DNA from: Streptomyces sp. KL109B
GTDB taxonomy: Bacteria; Actinomycetota; Actinomycetes; Streptomycetales; Streptomycetaceae
Length of the DNA stretch: 64,000 nt
Assembly (NCBI RefSeq): GCF_030766935.1
Contig: NZ_JASERL010000016.1
Span: forward strand, 186,001 to 250,000
Direction: 5' to 3'
The notes below the pieces were generated by a model. It was not told where the DNA came from. It ran no database searches and saw nothing but the letters and a program-made list of their open reading frames with translations. Within the stretch, counting starts at the first letter, position 1; every line of letters starts with the position of its first letter. Below, one piece after another: positions 33,856 to 43,542 of this stretch. The translations under genes and the position numbers were made by a program.

Positions 33856-34405
33856 GCAGCATCGTGCCCTCGTTGAGCCGGTCGGGGTGCGCCCCGACCA
33901 TGTCGCGGTTGGCCTTGTAGAGCGCCTGCCAGCCGCCCTTCACCTTGAAGTGCCGCGCGATGGACTCCAGCGTCTCGCCGCGCTTCACGACGTGCACCCG
34001 GCCGTCGAGCTTGTACCGCTTCGAGCAGTCGGGCCACGCGTCCCACCCCTGGGTGCCGAGGACCCGCTCCGCGACCTTGATCTGTTCGTCGCGGGTGGCG
34101 AGGTCGGCGCGCGGCGCGTACGCGAGGCCGCCGTGCTCCTCCCAGGTGGGCTGGTGGAACTGGAGCCCGCCGTAGTACGAGTTGCCGGTGTTCTCGTCCC
34201 AGTCGCCGCTGCTCTCGCACTGCGCGAGGCAGGACCACGGCCACTGGGCCTTGGCGCAGCCGTACGGTTCGGCGGCGTGCGCCCTTGCGGCGAAGGCCGG
34301 CAGGACTGCCAGCGCGAGGAGCACGCCCAGCAGGGCCGCCGCCCACCGCCGCGCGCCGAGCGCCTTCGGAAACGTAGAGAACGAGAACGCTGAGGTCAGG
34401 TGCAT
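33833..34405 (-). CDS. Secreted Rpf-type transglycosylase with LysM domain
   Basis: 190 residues. Signal peptide with cleavage near ARAHAAE. The Rpf catalytic domain (about 40-120) has WPWSCLAQCESSGDWDENTGNSYYGG carrying the catalytic Glu in QCESSGDW, and GLQFHQPTWEEHGG. A C-terminal LysM (HVVKRGETLESIARHF) binds peptidoglycan. It cleaves the wall glycan and in related bacteria helps spore germination and regrowth. An extra insertion (YGCAKAQWPWSC) adds Cys residues. ATG 34405 starts the signal peptide; the frame upstream is not signal-like. Followed convergently by livF, overlapping by 23 bases. Confidence 0.92.
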   Translation of the reverse strand: MHLTSAFSFSTFPKALGARRWAAALLGVLLALAVLPAFAARAHAAEPYGCAKAQWPWSCLAQCESSGDWDENTGNSYYGGLQFHQPTWEEHGGLAYAPRADLATRDEQIKVAERVLGTQGWDAWPDCSKRYKLDGRVHVVKRGETLESIARHFKVKGGWQALYKANRDMVGAHPDRLNEGTMLLIPKGSR

Positions 34406-34514
34406 GGTTCGGACGCTAGGCAGCCGGTCGGCGGCCGCTCGCCGTGCCGCGCCGCACCCACCGTGGCCCCACCCGGTCGGCGGACCGGGTGGGGCCACGT
34501 GGCACACGTGCGGC

Positions 34515-35189
34515 TCAGTGCAGCCGCAGCCGCTGGCCCGGCAGGATCAGGTCGGGGTCGCCGCCGATCACCGCCCTGTTCGTTGCGTACAGGTGCTGCC
34601 AGCTGGTGCCGTGGGCCGCGGCGATGCCGCCCAGGGTGTCACCGCCGCGCACGACATAGCCGCCGCGGCGGACCGCGCCGCGATCGGTGTGGCCTGAACC
34701 GCGCTGTTTCTGGACCGACCTGGGAGCCGCTTCGGGAGCCGCCTTCGGCGCGGACTTCGGTGCCGCCTTGGGTGCGGACCCGGGTGCGGCCTCGGGTGCC
34801 GACTGGACGCCCGGCGCGCTGCCGTACGCCCCCGCCCGCGCCGCGCAGGTGGGCCACGCGCCCCACCCCTGCGCCCGCTGCACCTTGCCGGCGATGGCGA
34901 TCTGCTGGGCCCTGGAGGCCCGGTCGGCCGTCGCGGCGTAGGCCCCTCCGCCGTACGCGCGCCAGGTGCCGGCCGAGAACTGGAGGCCGCCGTAGTAGCC
35001 GTTCCCGGTGTTCGTGTGCCAGTTGCCGCCGCTCTCGCAGCGTGCGATGCGGTCCCAGACGCCGCCGTCGGCCGCCTGCGCGGGGCCGGTGAGGGCGAGG
35101 AGACCGAACGGGACGGCGAGCGCCACCCCGGTGAAGACCGCTGTCGTGCGAGCCACTGTCGTGCGTGCCGTACGGATCGGCGCGGACAT
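34515..35189 (-). CDS. RpfA-like secreted transglycosylase with LysM domain
   Basis: 224 residues. Signal peptide ends near AQAADGG. Rpf domain VWDRIARCESGGNWHTNTGNGYYGG contains the catalytic Glu in RCESGGNW. A long Ala/Pro/Lys/Ser linker (about 128-165, SAPKAAPKSAPKAAPE) spans the wall, followed by LysM (YVVRGGDTLGGIAAAHG). Same layout as the neighbouring gene at 33833, with which it is arranged head-to-tail 109 bases apart; they are probably ancient duplicates. Role: peptidoglycan remodelling during resuscitation and germination. Confidence 0.93.
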   Translation of the reverse strand: MSAPIRTARTTVARTTAVFTGVALAVPFGLLALTGPAQAADGGVWDRIARCESGGNWHTNTGNGYYGGLQFSAGTWRAYGGGAYAATADRASRAQQIAIAGKVQRAQGWGAWPTCAARAGAYGSAPGVQSAPEAAPGSAPKAAPKSAPKAAPEAAPRSVQKQRGSGHTDRGAVRRGGYVVRGGDTLGGIAAAHGTSWQHLYATNRAVIGGDPDLILPGQRLRLH

Positions 35190-35614
35190 GAGAATCCCTC
35201 TCGTGGACTGCTCGTTCGGACTGCTCGTTGCGGACGGCGAGGGAATCTAGGCAGCCCACGGCGGCCGCGGCAACCAACGCGCCGTCCCGCCAGGCCAGTT
35301 CACCGTTACCCGGGGTATCGACGATTTTCGGCCAGCCGATAGATACGCGGATTTCAGGATTTGTCGACCTGTCGCCCCGACGATCTGTGACCCACTTCAC
35401 CGGTCCAACTTCCTTGGAAAACCAACAAGTTGGCGGGGAGTGACGGATTCCGGGCGTTCGTTCACGGTCTGCGCCGGATGGGGCGATTCCGTTCGGATCC
35501 GGGCGTGACCGAGGACACAGATCGCCCGTTGTCCCTTCATAAGCACTCGCGTGACCGCGACCGATCGCCCCGATCGGTCCGACAGATCCCTACACAGATC
35601 CCTGAGGAGCCCCC
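35190..35614. other. Divergent intergenic region, 425 bases
   Basis: Upstream of the RpfA-like gene (left) and the unknown gene at 35615 (right). GGACTGCTCGTT is repeated at 35205-35216 and 35218-35229, just upstream of the rpf start. The middle (35290-35420) is less GC-rich and should hold promoters for both directions. I looked for a ydaO-type c-di-AMP riboswitch, which precedes some Streptomyces rpf genes, and could not recognise its conserved blocks. Confidence 0.55.
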
Positions 35615-36418
35615 GTGCCGCGCTTGCTCGACGTCAGCACCGACGTACGCGCCGAGATCGGCGACGAAGAAGCCGACCGGCTGCTGGCCGGCGACAACGC
35701 CCCGGGCAGCTACGACTGCACCTCCTGCCGCACGCCGGGCGACTCGCAGCAGGAGCGGACCAGCACCGTCCTCTTCGTCGGCGACGAGACCGCCGTACTC
35801 GCCTTCGCCCACGCCAACTGCCTGCCCTCGCAGGTCGTGCAGGTCGCCGAGGACCAGCTGCAGGGCGCCGTGCAGTCCATCACCGGCGGCGGCCAGGACG
35901 CCACGGTGCCCGCGCAGTCGGGCGGCGTCCCGGACGCCGCCCCCTCGCAGGCCGTGCTCGGCGTGACCAGCGGCCTCGTACTGATCGGCGACACGACGCA
36001 CCCCGCCCTCGTCGTCGAGCCGACGGGCCCCATCGCCCGCCCCGGCACGACCACGGGCGGGGACGACTTCCTGCCGCTCCTGATCGAGCAGGGCTTCCTG
36101 TCGGTCCCCGACCTGTCCGCGCCGCCCGCCGCGCTGAACGGCTGGTCGGTGCTGCTCGCGATGGGCCAGCTGCACGCCATCCTGCAGCCCGGCACCGGCG
36201 GCGCCGCCCAGGTCGCCTGGTGGCAGGCGCACCAGCCGCTCCTGGTGACCGAGGGCTGGCGGGCCGCTGCGAACAAGACGCAGACCGTGCTCGTCTTCGC
36301 CGCCTCCGCCGGTTCGATCGGCCGTCAGCCGCGCGAGGACCTGATGCGCCAGGCCCTCGACAAGGCCGCCGCGAACGGCCGCCTGGTGGCCGCCGCGATG
36401 CCGCTCGCCGGCACCTGA
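35615..36418 (+). CDS. Conserved-looking cytoplasmic protein of unknown function
   Basis: 267 residues, no signal peptide or membrane helix. Begins MPRLLDVSTDVRAEIGDEEADRLL and has YDCTSCRTPGD with a CxxC that may be redox-active or metal-binding. The centre and end are alternating alpha/beta (TSGLVLIGDTTHPALVVEP; GQLHAILQPGTGGAAQVAWW), with a repeated-domain feel. I do not recognise the family. The GTG at 35615 is supported by GAGGAG 6 bases upstream. It stands alone between the rpf genes and the kinase cluster. Confidence 0.7.
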   Translation: MPRLLDVSTDVRAEIGDEEADRLLAGDNAPGSYDCTSCRTPGDSQQERTSTVLFVGDETAVLAFAHANCLPSQVVQVAEDQLQGAVQSITGGGQDATVPAQSGGVPDAAPSQAVLGVTSGLVLIGDTTHPALVVEPTGPIARPGTTTGGDDFLPLLIEQGFLSVPDLSAPPAALNGWSVLLAMGQLHAILQPGTGGAAQVAWWQAHQPLLVTEGWRAAANKTQTVLVFAASAGSIGRQPREDLMRQALDKAAANGRLVAAAMPLAGT

Positions 36419-36533
36419 CCGACCCCGCCCGCGGGCCAAGGGCCCCCACGAATGCGCCGGTCAAACCGCTGACAGCCTGCAGAAGCGGAGGCCAAGGGCG
36501 CATCCGTCGGGGGCCCTGTTCGTTGGCACATAC

Positions 36534-36932
36534 GTGCACCCATACGACCCCACCTCATCCTCCGCGTCCGCCTCCGCCTCCTCGTCCCGACGGCACCAGC
36601 CGTACCAGCAGAGCCCCATCCCCTCGATGCGTCCCGCGGAGGGCCACCAGCCGGGCAGTCACGCCGGGGGCCACCCAGGAGGCGGTCAGTCCGCCACCCC
36701 GATCTTCGACGCCCTGTACGCGGAGTACCGCCGCTCCTTCCGGGCGCTGCCCGGCGACCGCAGCGGCGAGGAGGACCTGACGTACCGGGGTTTCCCCCCG
36801 ACCTCGCACGGCGCACACCACCACCCCGCCCCGCACCCGCCGCGCTGGCAGCCGTACCCCGGACAGCACGGCACGGGACCGGGGCGCCACTTCCCCGCGG
36901 CCCTGCCACCGGCGCCGCGCCGCGAGCACTGA
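36534..36932 (+). CDS. Small Ser/Pro/His/Gly-rich protein with a conserved-looking core
   Basis: 132 residues, mostly low complexity (Ser/Ala run at the start, His/Pro/Gly-rich ends). Only TPIFDALYAEYRRSFRAL (about residues 55-72) looks folded, an amphipathic helix with alternating aromatic and Arg residues. No signal or membrane segment. The GTG at 36534 has no clear ribosome-binding site, so it may be translated poorly or leaderless. Function unknown; it precedes the kinase gene by 126 bases on the same strand. Confidence 0.5.
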   Translation: MHPYDPTSSSASASASSSRRHQPYQQSPIPSMRPAEGHQPGSHAGGHPGGGQSATPIFDALYAEYRRSFRALPGDRSGEEDLTYRGFPPTSHGAHHHPAPHPPRWQPYPGQHGTGPGRHFPAALPPAPRREH

Positions 36933-37058
36933 CGCCGGGCCACCGGCCTACCCTCACCGTGGCGGAGGCCGAGGCTCCGCCTTACCGTACGAACAAGGTG
37001 CCCCCACGCCTGTACCCGGTTCGCCGTCCGAACGGGGAGACAACAGGGGGAGATGGTC

Positions 37059-40000
37059 ATGGGGCAGGTGCTCCCGCAACCCACAGGAGAGCAGCCCGCA
37101 GGAGAGCAGCCGACAGGAAATCAGCCGACAGGAGCGCGCCCTCGCGGAGAACCGGAGCGGCTCGGCCACTGGTGGCTGGCCCGGCGGCTCGGCAGCGGCG
37201 GGCAAGGAGTCGTCTACGAGGGGTACGACACGGCGGGCCGACGCGCCGCCGTCAAGGTGCTGCGCGCCTCCTTCGGTACGGACCGCGAGCAGCGGGCCCG
37301 GTTCGCGAAGGAGGCGGGGGCCGCACGCCGGGTCGCCCGGTTCTGCACGGCCGAGGTGCTCGACGCGGACATCGACGGCGAACGCCCGTACATAGCCAGC
37401 GAGTACATCGAGGGCCCCACCCTCACCAGCCACATCCGGGCCAACGGCCCCCTGCACGGCACCCGGCTCTACCGGCTCGCGCTCGGCGTGGCCACGGCGC
37501 TCGCCGCGATCCACGAGGCGGGCGTCGTGCACCGCGATCTGAAGCCGGACAACATCCTGCTCGGCCGGGACGGCGGCCCCTACGTCGTCGACTTCGGCGT
37601 CGCCCGGCTCGTCGGCCAGACCACCGGCTCCGCCCGCCAGGCCGTCGGCACCCCCCTCTACATGGCGCCCGAGCAACTGTCCGCCCGCGGCGGCGAGCCG
37701 CTGCCGGGCGCCGCCGTCGACGTCTTCGCCTGGGGTTCGGTGGTGCTGTTCGCGGCGACGGGACAGCACACGTTCGCGGCGCCCGGGGTGGGCGAAGTGC
37801 TGCGCCGCATCCGCTCGTTCGAACCGGACACGAGCGTCCTCGAACAGCCGCTGCGCCGGCTGGTCGACGCCGCGCTCGCCAAGCGGCCCGCCCTGCGCCC
37901 CAGCGCGCGCGATCTGCTCCTCGCACTGATCCGCGGCGACGGCACGGTGTCCCTCGTGCCGGAGTTCGAGGGCGACCGGGACGCCCAGCGGCACGGCGCC
38001 AGCGCGGCGGTGCCGGTGGTGTCGCCGCGGGCCGCCGACCCACCGCTCGGTGATCTGGCGGAACAGGTGTACGCCCGGCTGCCGCGGGCCGGCGCCGGGT
38101 TCGCGGTGCGGGGCGTGCTGCTTCAGCTCGTCGTGGCGGGCGAGGCGCCGGACGGCAGCGAGGACGCGATCCGCTCCGCCACCTGGCCGCAGCTGTTCGC
38201 CGCCGCCGCGACCGACGACCAACGGCTCGCCGTGGAAGAGGTGGTGGCCGCTTTCGCGCGGGCGGGCCTGCTGCACTCGCACGGCGGCTACGTCCGGCTC
38301 CCCTCCGGCGCGCTGCCGCACGCCTGGCCACGGCTGCGCGACTGGATCACGGTGGACCGGGCGGCGCTGCGCGGGCGGCAGGAGCTGCGGGACAGTGCCC
38401 GGCGCTGGGAGGCGGGCGGGCGGCGCCGTGAACTACTGCCGGGCGAGGGGCAGTTCACCCAGTTGCGGGCCCTCGCCGCGGCGCTGCCCCGGCAGTTGCG
38501 GCCGAGCGCCATGGAGGACGCGTTTCTGTACGCGGCCGGGCGGGCCCGTCGGCGCTCCCGCGTCCTGCGCCGCGCCCTGCTCGCCGCGGGCGCCGCGCTG
38601 CTCGCCCTGGCGCTCGTCGCGGGCACCTTGCTGCTGGAGGAGCGGTCGGAGAACAGGACGAAGAATCAGGAGCTCGCCGCCCGGCGGGCCGCGACCGTCA
38701 CGGCGACGCTGCGCCTCACCGACCCGGCCGCCGCCATGCAGTTCGCCGTCGCGGCCCACCGCACCGCACCGGCCGCGGTCGAGACGCGGGCGGCGCTGCT
38801 CGGCGCGCTGACCCAGCCGGAGCGCGCCGCCACCCCGCTCGGCTCCGAGGCCGTGGACGAGCGGCTGCTGAGCGCCGACGGCCGCACCGCGGTGACGGTG
38901 CGGAGCGCGCGGGCCACGCGCTGGGAGGTGCGGACCGGCGAGCGGGACAAGGCGTTCGGCGTTCCCGCCGGTGCCACGGCGACGGCCCTCAGCCCGGACG
39001 GCAGGCACCTGGCCGTCGCCGTCGACGCACGGACCACGCTGGTGGACACCCGTACCGGCAAGAAGTCCCGGGGCCCGTCGGCCGGCGGGCGGATCACGGC
39101 GCTGCGCTTCTCGGCGAACAGCCGGCTGCTGGCCGCGACGGGCGAGGCGGCGCCCGCGCTGTGGGACGTGTCCGACGCCCGGCCGCGGCCCACGCCGTCG
39201 GAGGCCGCCGGTCTGCGCCGCGGCGGCGCGGAGCTGAGCCCGGACGGGCGGCTGCTCGCCGTCTGCCAGGCGGGCGAGGACGTGGTGTTCGCCCTGTACG
39301 ACACCGCGAGCGGCCGGCGGGTGTTCGGCAACGCCCCGGGCGGCCCGCTCACGGCCCACGACGACTGCGCGGTCGGCTTCGCCGCCGACGGCGGGACGGT
39401 GGCCGCGGTCCTCGACGACGAAGTCTGCTCCTGGACCGTCGCCGGCCACCGCCAGAAGGACATCCTCGACCCCGTCCCGGTCTCGGGCCCGGCCCGCTTC
39501 GCGTTCAGCCCGGACAGCACGGTCCTCGCGGTCTCGGACGAGAACGCCCTGTCCGTGTACCGACCGGCCGACCTCGGCCCCGGCGACGCGCCCCCCGCGG
39601 TTCCCGTACGCCACCCGACGGCGTCCCAAGTGGTGACCGCACTGGCCGCCGACGACACCGGGCACCAGATCCGGTACCTGGACGACGGCGCCTCCCCCAC
39701 CGCGTACACCCTCGACCTGTGGACCGTCCGGCAGCCGCCCCTCCCGGCCGCCCGCGCCCCGGCGACCGCGCTCGCGCCCGGCGGCGGGGCCCTCGCCGTG
39801 CAGCGGCCCGACGGCAAGGTGACCGCCGTCGCGCCGGCCGCCGAGCGCGCCACGGAAACGTACGGGGCCGGCACATATCCGGTGGGCACCGCTCCGCCCG
39901 CCGAGGTCCGGCACCCGTACCGGCGGCTGGTGTTCGGCCCCGACGGGCGAGGGTTCCTGGTGCAGCGGACGGACGCGCCGGAGGTGGAGCTGTGGCGGAT

Positions 40001-40778
40001 CGAGGACGGCCGGGCCCGGCGGGCCGACCGGTTCTCCTTCGGCTCGCGCATCACGTCGCTCGCACTCTTCGCCGACGGCCGGACGATCGCGGTTGGGCGC
40101 GCTTCGGGTGTCGACCTGTACGCCACCGACACGCACAAGCGCCAAGGCCGCCTGCCGGCCCCCGCGGGCTCCACCCTCGCCGTCGACCCGGAGGGCACCC
40201 GACTGGCCACCTCCACCGGCTACTTGATACTCCTCGACGACCCCCACCACCCCTTCCTGCTGCGCGCCACCCGCGCCACCGCGCTCGCCTTCAACGACGA
40301 CGGCACCCTGCTGGCCTCCGGCGACGGCACCGGCCGGGTCTCCCTGTGGCGCACCGGGCCGCGGCAGCCGCTCGGCTCGCTCGCCGGGACCGACACCGGC
40401 GACGGAGTGGGCGGCCCGGAGGCGGTGGCGTCCCTGGCGTTCGCCCCCGGCGGCCTCGCGAAGGACGCACTCGCCTCGAAGACCCTCGCGGTCGGCGGCG
40501 CCCACGGCACCCTCCATCTCTTCGACGTCAACTGGCAGCGCCGCCTGGGCCATGGGCTGTTCCCGCGGGGAACGGGCCCGGTCTCGGTGGCGTACACCCG
40601 CGACGGCGCCCGCCTCCTCGCCGGCACCCCGGACGCCCCGCTGCGCGGCTATCCGCTGCGCAACAAGGTGGCGCGTTCCACGGCCTGCACCCGGGTCGCC
40701 GAGTCCGGTCGGGGGCCGGTCACCGAAGAGGAGTGGGCGGCGCGGATGGCGCCGGTGCCGTACGAGAAGCCGTGCTGA
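37059..40778 (+). CDS. Membrane Ser/Thr protein kinase with C-terminal WD40-like beta-propeller
   Basis: 1239 residues. A short GEQPT-repeat tail (8-25) is followed by a complete Hanks-type kinase: GSGGQGVVYEG (45-55), Lys66, HRDLKPDN with Asp160, and DFG at 178-180. A middle helical region (about 330-490), often found in WD40-linked kinases, leads to one membrane helix (about 503-527). The rest is a WD40-like propeller, with repeated ALSPDGRHLAVA and LAFNDDGTLLASGDG phrases, outside the membrane. This receptor layout suggests a propeller-sensed signal passed to the kinase. ATG 37059 has GGGGGAG 6 bases upstream; ATG 37053 has no spacing. The AfsR-like regulator starts 20 bases after the stop, a likely substrate. 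Confidence 0.92.
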   Translation: MGQVLPQPTGEQPAGEQPTGNQPTGARPRGEPERLGHWWLARRLGSGGQGVVYEGYDTAGRRAAVKVLRASFGTDREQRARFAKEAGAARRVARFCTAEVLDADIDGERPYIASEYIEGPTLTSHIRANGPLHGTRLYRLALGVATALAAIHEAGVVHRDLKPDNILLGRDGGPYVVDFGVARLVGQTTGSARQAVGTPLYMAPEQLSARGGEPLPGAAVDVFAWGSVVLFAATGQHTFAAPGVGEVLRRIRSFEPDTSVLEQPLRRLVDAALAKRPALRPSARDLLLALIRGDGTVSLVPEFEGDRDAQRHGASAAVPVVSPRAADPPLGDLAEQVYARLPRAGAGFAVRGVLLQLVVAGEAPDGSEDAIRSATWPQLFAAAATDDQRLAVEEVVAAFARAGLLHSHGGYVRLPSGALPHAWPRLRDWITVDRAALRGRQELRDSARRWEAGGRRRELLPGEGQFTQLRALAAALPRQLRPSAMEDAFLYAAGRARRRSRVLRRALLAAGAALLALALVAGTLLLEERSENRTKNQELAARRAATVTATLRLTDPAAAMQFAVAAHRTAPAAVETRAALLGALTQPERAATPLGSEAVDERLLSADGRTAVTVRSARATRWEVRTGERDKAFGVPAGATATALSPDGRHLAVAVDARTTLVDTRTGKKSRGPSAGGRITALRFSANSRLLAATGEAAPALWDVSDARPRPTPSEAAGLRRGGAELSPDGRLLAVCQAGEDVVFALYDTASGRRVFGNAPGGPLTAHDDCAVGFAADGGTVAAVLDDEVCSWTVAGHRQKDILDPVPVSGPARFAFSPDSTVLAVSDENALSVYRPADLGPGDAPPAVPVRHPTASQVVTALAADDTGHQIRYLDDGASPTAYTLDLWTVRQPPLPAARAPATALAPGGGALAVQRPDGKVTAVAPAAERATETYGAGTYPVGTAPPAEVRHPYRRLVFGPDGRGFLVQRTDAPEVELWRIEDGRARRADRFSFGSRITSLALFADGRTIAVGRASGVDLYATDTHKRQGRLPAPAGSTLAVDPEGTRLATSTGYLILLDDPHHPFLLRATRATALAFNDDGTLLASGDGTGRVSLWRTGPRQPLGSLAGTDTGDGVGGPEAVASLAFAPGGLAKDALASKTLAVGGAHGTLHLFDVNWQRRLGHGLFPRGTGPVSVAYTRDGARLLAGTPDAPLRGYPLRNKVARSTACTRVAESGRGPVTEEEWAARMAPVPYEKPC

Positions 40779-40798
40779 GCCGGGGGGTGGGGCGAGGG

Positions 40799-43480
40799 GT
40801 GCTGGAGTTCCGGATCCTCGGGCCGATGGAGGTCGCGGACGGCGAACGGGCGGTGCCGCTCGGGCCGCCCAGACAACGGGCCCTGCTCGGCGCCCTGTTG
40901 CTGGCGGGCGGCGCCACCGTGCCGGTTCGCGCGCTGACCCGCTGTCTGTGGCCCGACGACCCCGACGGCGACCACGCGCAGGTGCTGCGCGTGCATCTGT
41001 CGGCGCTGCGCCAGCGGCTCGGCAGGGAGGCCCTCGCGCACGACACGGGCGGCTACCGCGTCGTCACCGAGCCCGGGCGCATCGACCTGTTCCGCTTCCG
41101 CGCCCTGGCCGAGGACGCGGCGCGGGTGCGCGCGGACGACGATCTGGAGCGGGCCGAGGAACTGCTCGGGAGGGCGCTCGGCCTGTGGCGCGGGGAGCCG
41201 TTCGAGGACACCGGGGACAGCGCGCTACGGGAGAGCGCGGCGGAGCGGCTCGTCGAGGAGCGGCGGCAGGCCCTCGAAGACCACGCCGAGGCGCTGGTCG
41301 TGCTGGGCCTGCACACCCGGGCGATCGGCCCGCTGACCGCTCTGACCACCGAGGTTCCGCACCGGGAGCGGCCCCGGTACCTGTTGATGTGGGCGCTGCA
41401 CCTGGCGGGCCGCCGCACGGAGGCGCTCGCCGTCTACCCCGGCTACCGGCGCCGCCTCATCCGCGAGTTCGCCGCCGACCCGGGCCGCGATCTGCAGGAG
41501 CTGCACCGGCGGATCCTGTGCGACGACCCGACGCTCTCGCCGCGCCGCAGGAGGCGCATTCCGCGCGAACTCCCGCCGGACATCACGCACTTCACCGGAC
41601 GCACCGCGGAACTGTCCGGCCTGGAACGGTGGTTGCCCGCACCCGGGGACCCTGCCGCGCACATCGTGGTGCACGGCGCGGCGGGTACGGGAAAGTCCTC
41701 GCTCGTCACGCACTTCGCGCACCTGCGTCAACAGGACTTCCCCGACGGCCAGTTGTACGCGGATCTGCACGGCACCAGGGAACGGCCCGCCGGCCCGGCG
41801 GCCGTCGCCGAGGACTTCCTGCGCTCGCTCGGCACTCCCCCGCGCTCCGTGCCGTCGGGCCTCGACGACCGCATCGGTGAACTGCGCACCCGTTCGGCGC
41901 GCCGCCGACTCCTCGTACTCCTCGACGACGCGCACGACGAGGCCCAGGTCGGCCCGCTGCTCGCGGCGTCGGCGGGCTCCGTCTCGCTGGTCACCAGCCG
42001 CTCCCCGCTCGGCGGCCTCGACACGCGGGCCCGGCTCCCCCTCGACGTGCTGTCCCGGGAGGACGCGCTCGCGTTCCTCGCGCGGGCCACGGCCGGTGCG
42101 AGCACCCGCGTGCCCGACGCCGAGGCGCTCGTCGACCGGTGCGGGCGGCTGCCGCTCGCCCTCGCCGTCCTCGCGAGCCGCATCGGGCAGGGCCGCCCCT
42201 CGCGCGTCAGCGCCCTCGCCGCGCGGCTCGCCGACGCCCGCGGCCGGATCGACGAGGTCCGGCACGGCGACCGCGCCCTGCGCCCGGTCCTCGCGCTCGC
42301 CTGCGCGGGCCTGCCGGAGGACGCGCGGGCGCTGCTGCGGGTCGCGGGCGCCCTGACGGAGCCCGAGTTCGCGCCGTGGTGTGCCGGTGGGCTCGTGCCG
42401 CGGCCCCGCGAGGCGGCCACGAACCTGGTCGACGCGGGGCTGCTGCAGCCGCGCGGGCTCGACCGGGCGGCCCAGGAACGCTTCGGGATCCACGCCCTCA
42501 CCAGGCTCTACGCCCGCGAGCTGATCGGCGACTGCGGGGCCCGCGAGCTGCTGCGGTCCGTCGCCGAACAGGCCCTGATCGAGGTGGCCTTCGCCCGCTC
42601 GCTGATCGGCCCCGCCGACACCGTGACCCCGCTCGGCCTGCCGCTCGCGCTGCGGCCCGTCGGCTCCACCACCGGCATCGGCTGCACGCTGCGCTGGCTC
42701 GACGCCGAGCGGGTCTTCCTGACCGGCCTCGTCCAGGACGCGTACGACTACGGCTGGTACGGGGCGTGTTGGCAGCTGGCCCATCTGCTCACCCCACACC
42801 TGGCGGAGCGCCGCCGACTGTGCGACTGGGCGCGGGTCCAGCAGTTCGCCCTGCTCTCCCTGCCGCTGCTCGCCGATCCGCACGCGGCGGCTCTGGTCCG
42901 GCGCGACTTCGGGGATCTGCTCGCCGCGCGGGGGCAGCACGCCGACGCGGCCCGCGAACTCGGCGCCGCGCAGGCCGGGTTCGAGGCCTGCGGGGCGCCC
43001 GCCGAGGCCGCCCGCGCGCAGCGCCGCCGCGCGGAGGCGCTCAGCCACTTGGGCCGCCCCGCCGACGCGGAGGCGTGCCTGCGGTCCTGCCTCGACACGT
43101 TCCGGTCCCTGAACGACCGGCGCGGTCACGCGGAGACCGAGCTGGCGCTCGCCCTGGTGCTGCGCCGGGCCCGCCGCGGCAGGGAGGCGACGGCCCTCCT
43201 GCACTCGGCCCTCGCGGTCCACCGCGACCTGGGCGACCGCCCTGGCGAGGCGGCGGTGCTGCACGCGATGATCCACGTATGCCCGCCGACGGCCGCCGCG
43301 ACGGCGGACCGCCAACTCGCCCTGGCCCGGCGCCTGGACGACCCGTGGCTCGAGGCACGCGCCCTGCGCGACCGGGCGGCCGTGCACCGGGCCCACGACC
43401 GGACCGCCGCCGCGGCGGAACTGGAGCAGCTGGCGCGGGACATCCTCGACGCGGCGGAGGAGGACGACTCCCGCGACTGA
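40799..43480 (+). CDS. AfsR-like SARP regulator with NB-ARC ATPase and TPR domains
   Basis: 893 residues. N-terminal SARP DNA-binding domain (LEFRILGPMEVADGERAVPL; AQVLRVHLSALRQRLGR) and BTAD domain to about residue 250. The NB-ARC switch has GRTAELSGLERWL, an intact P-loop VHGAAGTGKSSLV, Walker B RLLVLLDDAHDE and GRLPLALAVLASRI. C-terminal TPR-like helical repeats cover about 640-880. This is the AfsR layout: an ATP-dependent transcription activator of secondary-metabolism genes that is phosphorylated by Ser/Thr kinases such as AfsK. Being next to a receptor kinase makes that pairing likely here. The start is ambiguous: GTG 40799 was chosen, GTG 40787 is possible. Confidence 0.9.
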   Translation: MLEFRILGPMEVADGERAVPLGPPRQRALLGALLLAGGATVPVRALTRCLWPDDPDGDHAQVLRVHLSALRQRLGREALAHDTGGYRVVTEPGRIDLFRFRALAEDAARVRADDDLERAEELLGRALGLWRGEPFEDTGDSALRESAAERLVEERRQALEDHAEALVVLGLHTRAIGPLTALTTEVPHRERPRYLLMWALHLAGRRTEALAVYPGYRRRLIREFAADPGRDLQELHRRILCDDPTLSPRRRRRIPRELPPDITHFTGRTAELSGLERWLPAPGDPAAHIVVHGAAGTGKSSLVTHFAHLRQQDFPDGQLYADLHGTRERPAGPAAVAEDFLRSLGTPPRSVPSGLDDRIGELRTRSARRRLLVLLDDAHDEAQVGPLLAASAGSVSLVTSRSPLGGLDTRARLPLDVLSREDALAFLARATAGASTRVPDAEALVDRCGRLPLALAVLASRIGQGRPSRVSALAARLADARGRIDEVRHGDRALRPVLALACAGLPEDARALLRVAGALTEPEFAPWCAGGLVPRPREAATNLVDAGLLQPRGLDRAAQERFGIHALTRLYARELIGDCGARELLRSVAEQALIEVAFARSLIGPADTVTPLGLPLALRPVGSTTGIGCTLRWLDAERVFLTGLVQDAYDYGWYGACWQLAHLLTPHLAERRRLCDWARVQQFALLSLPLLADPHAAALVRRDFGDLLAARGQHADAARELGAAQAGFEACGAPAEAARAQRRRAEALSHLGRPADAEACLRSCLDTFRSLNDRRGHAETELALALVLRRARRGREATALLHSALAVHRDLGDRPGEAAVLHAMIHVCPPTAAATADRQLALARRLDDPWLEARALRDRAAVHRAHDRTAAAAELEQLARDILDAAEEDDSRD

Positions 43481-43542
43481 ACGGATTGTGAACACCCACT
43501 CCTTACGGTGCCGTTCAGCCGACCCCGAGAAGGAGCGTCCCT

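Noticed and set aside
35190..35614. ydaO-type c-di-AMP riboswitch before the RpfA-like gene
   Set aside because: Expected from other rpf genes, but I could not find its conserved sequence blocks on the minus strand; a covariance search would decide.
38433..40553. 706-codon antisense ORF opposite the kinase gene
   Set aside because: High-GC codon-position shadow of the kinase; the translated sequence shows no domain.
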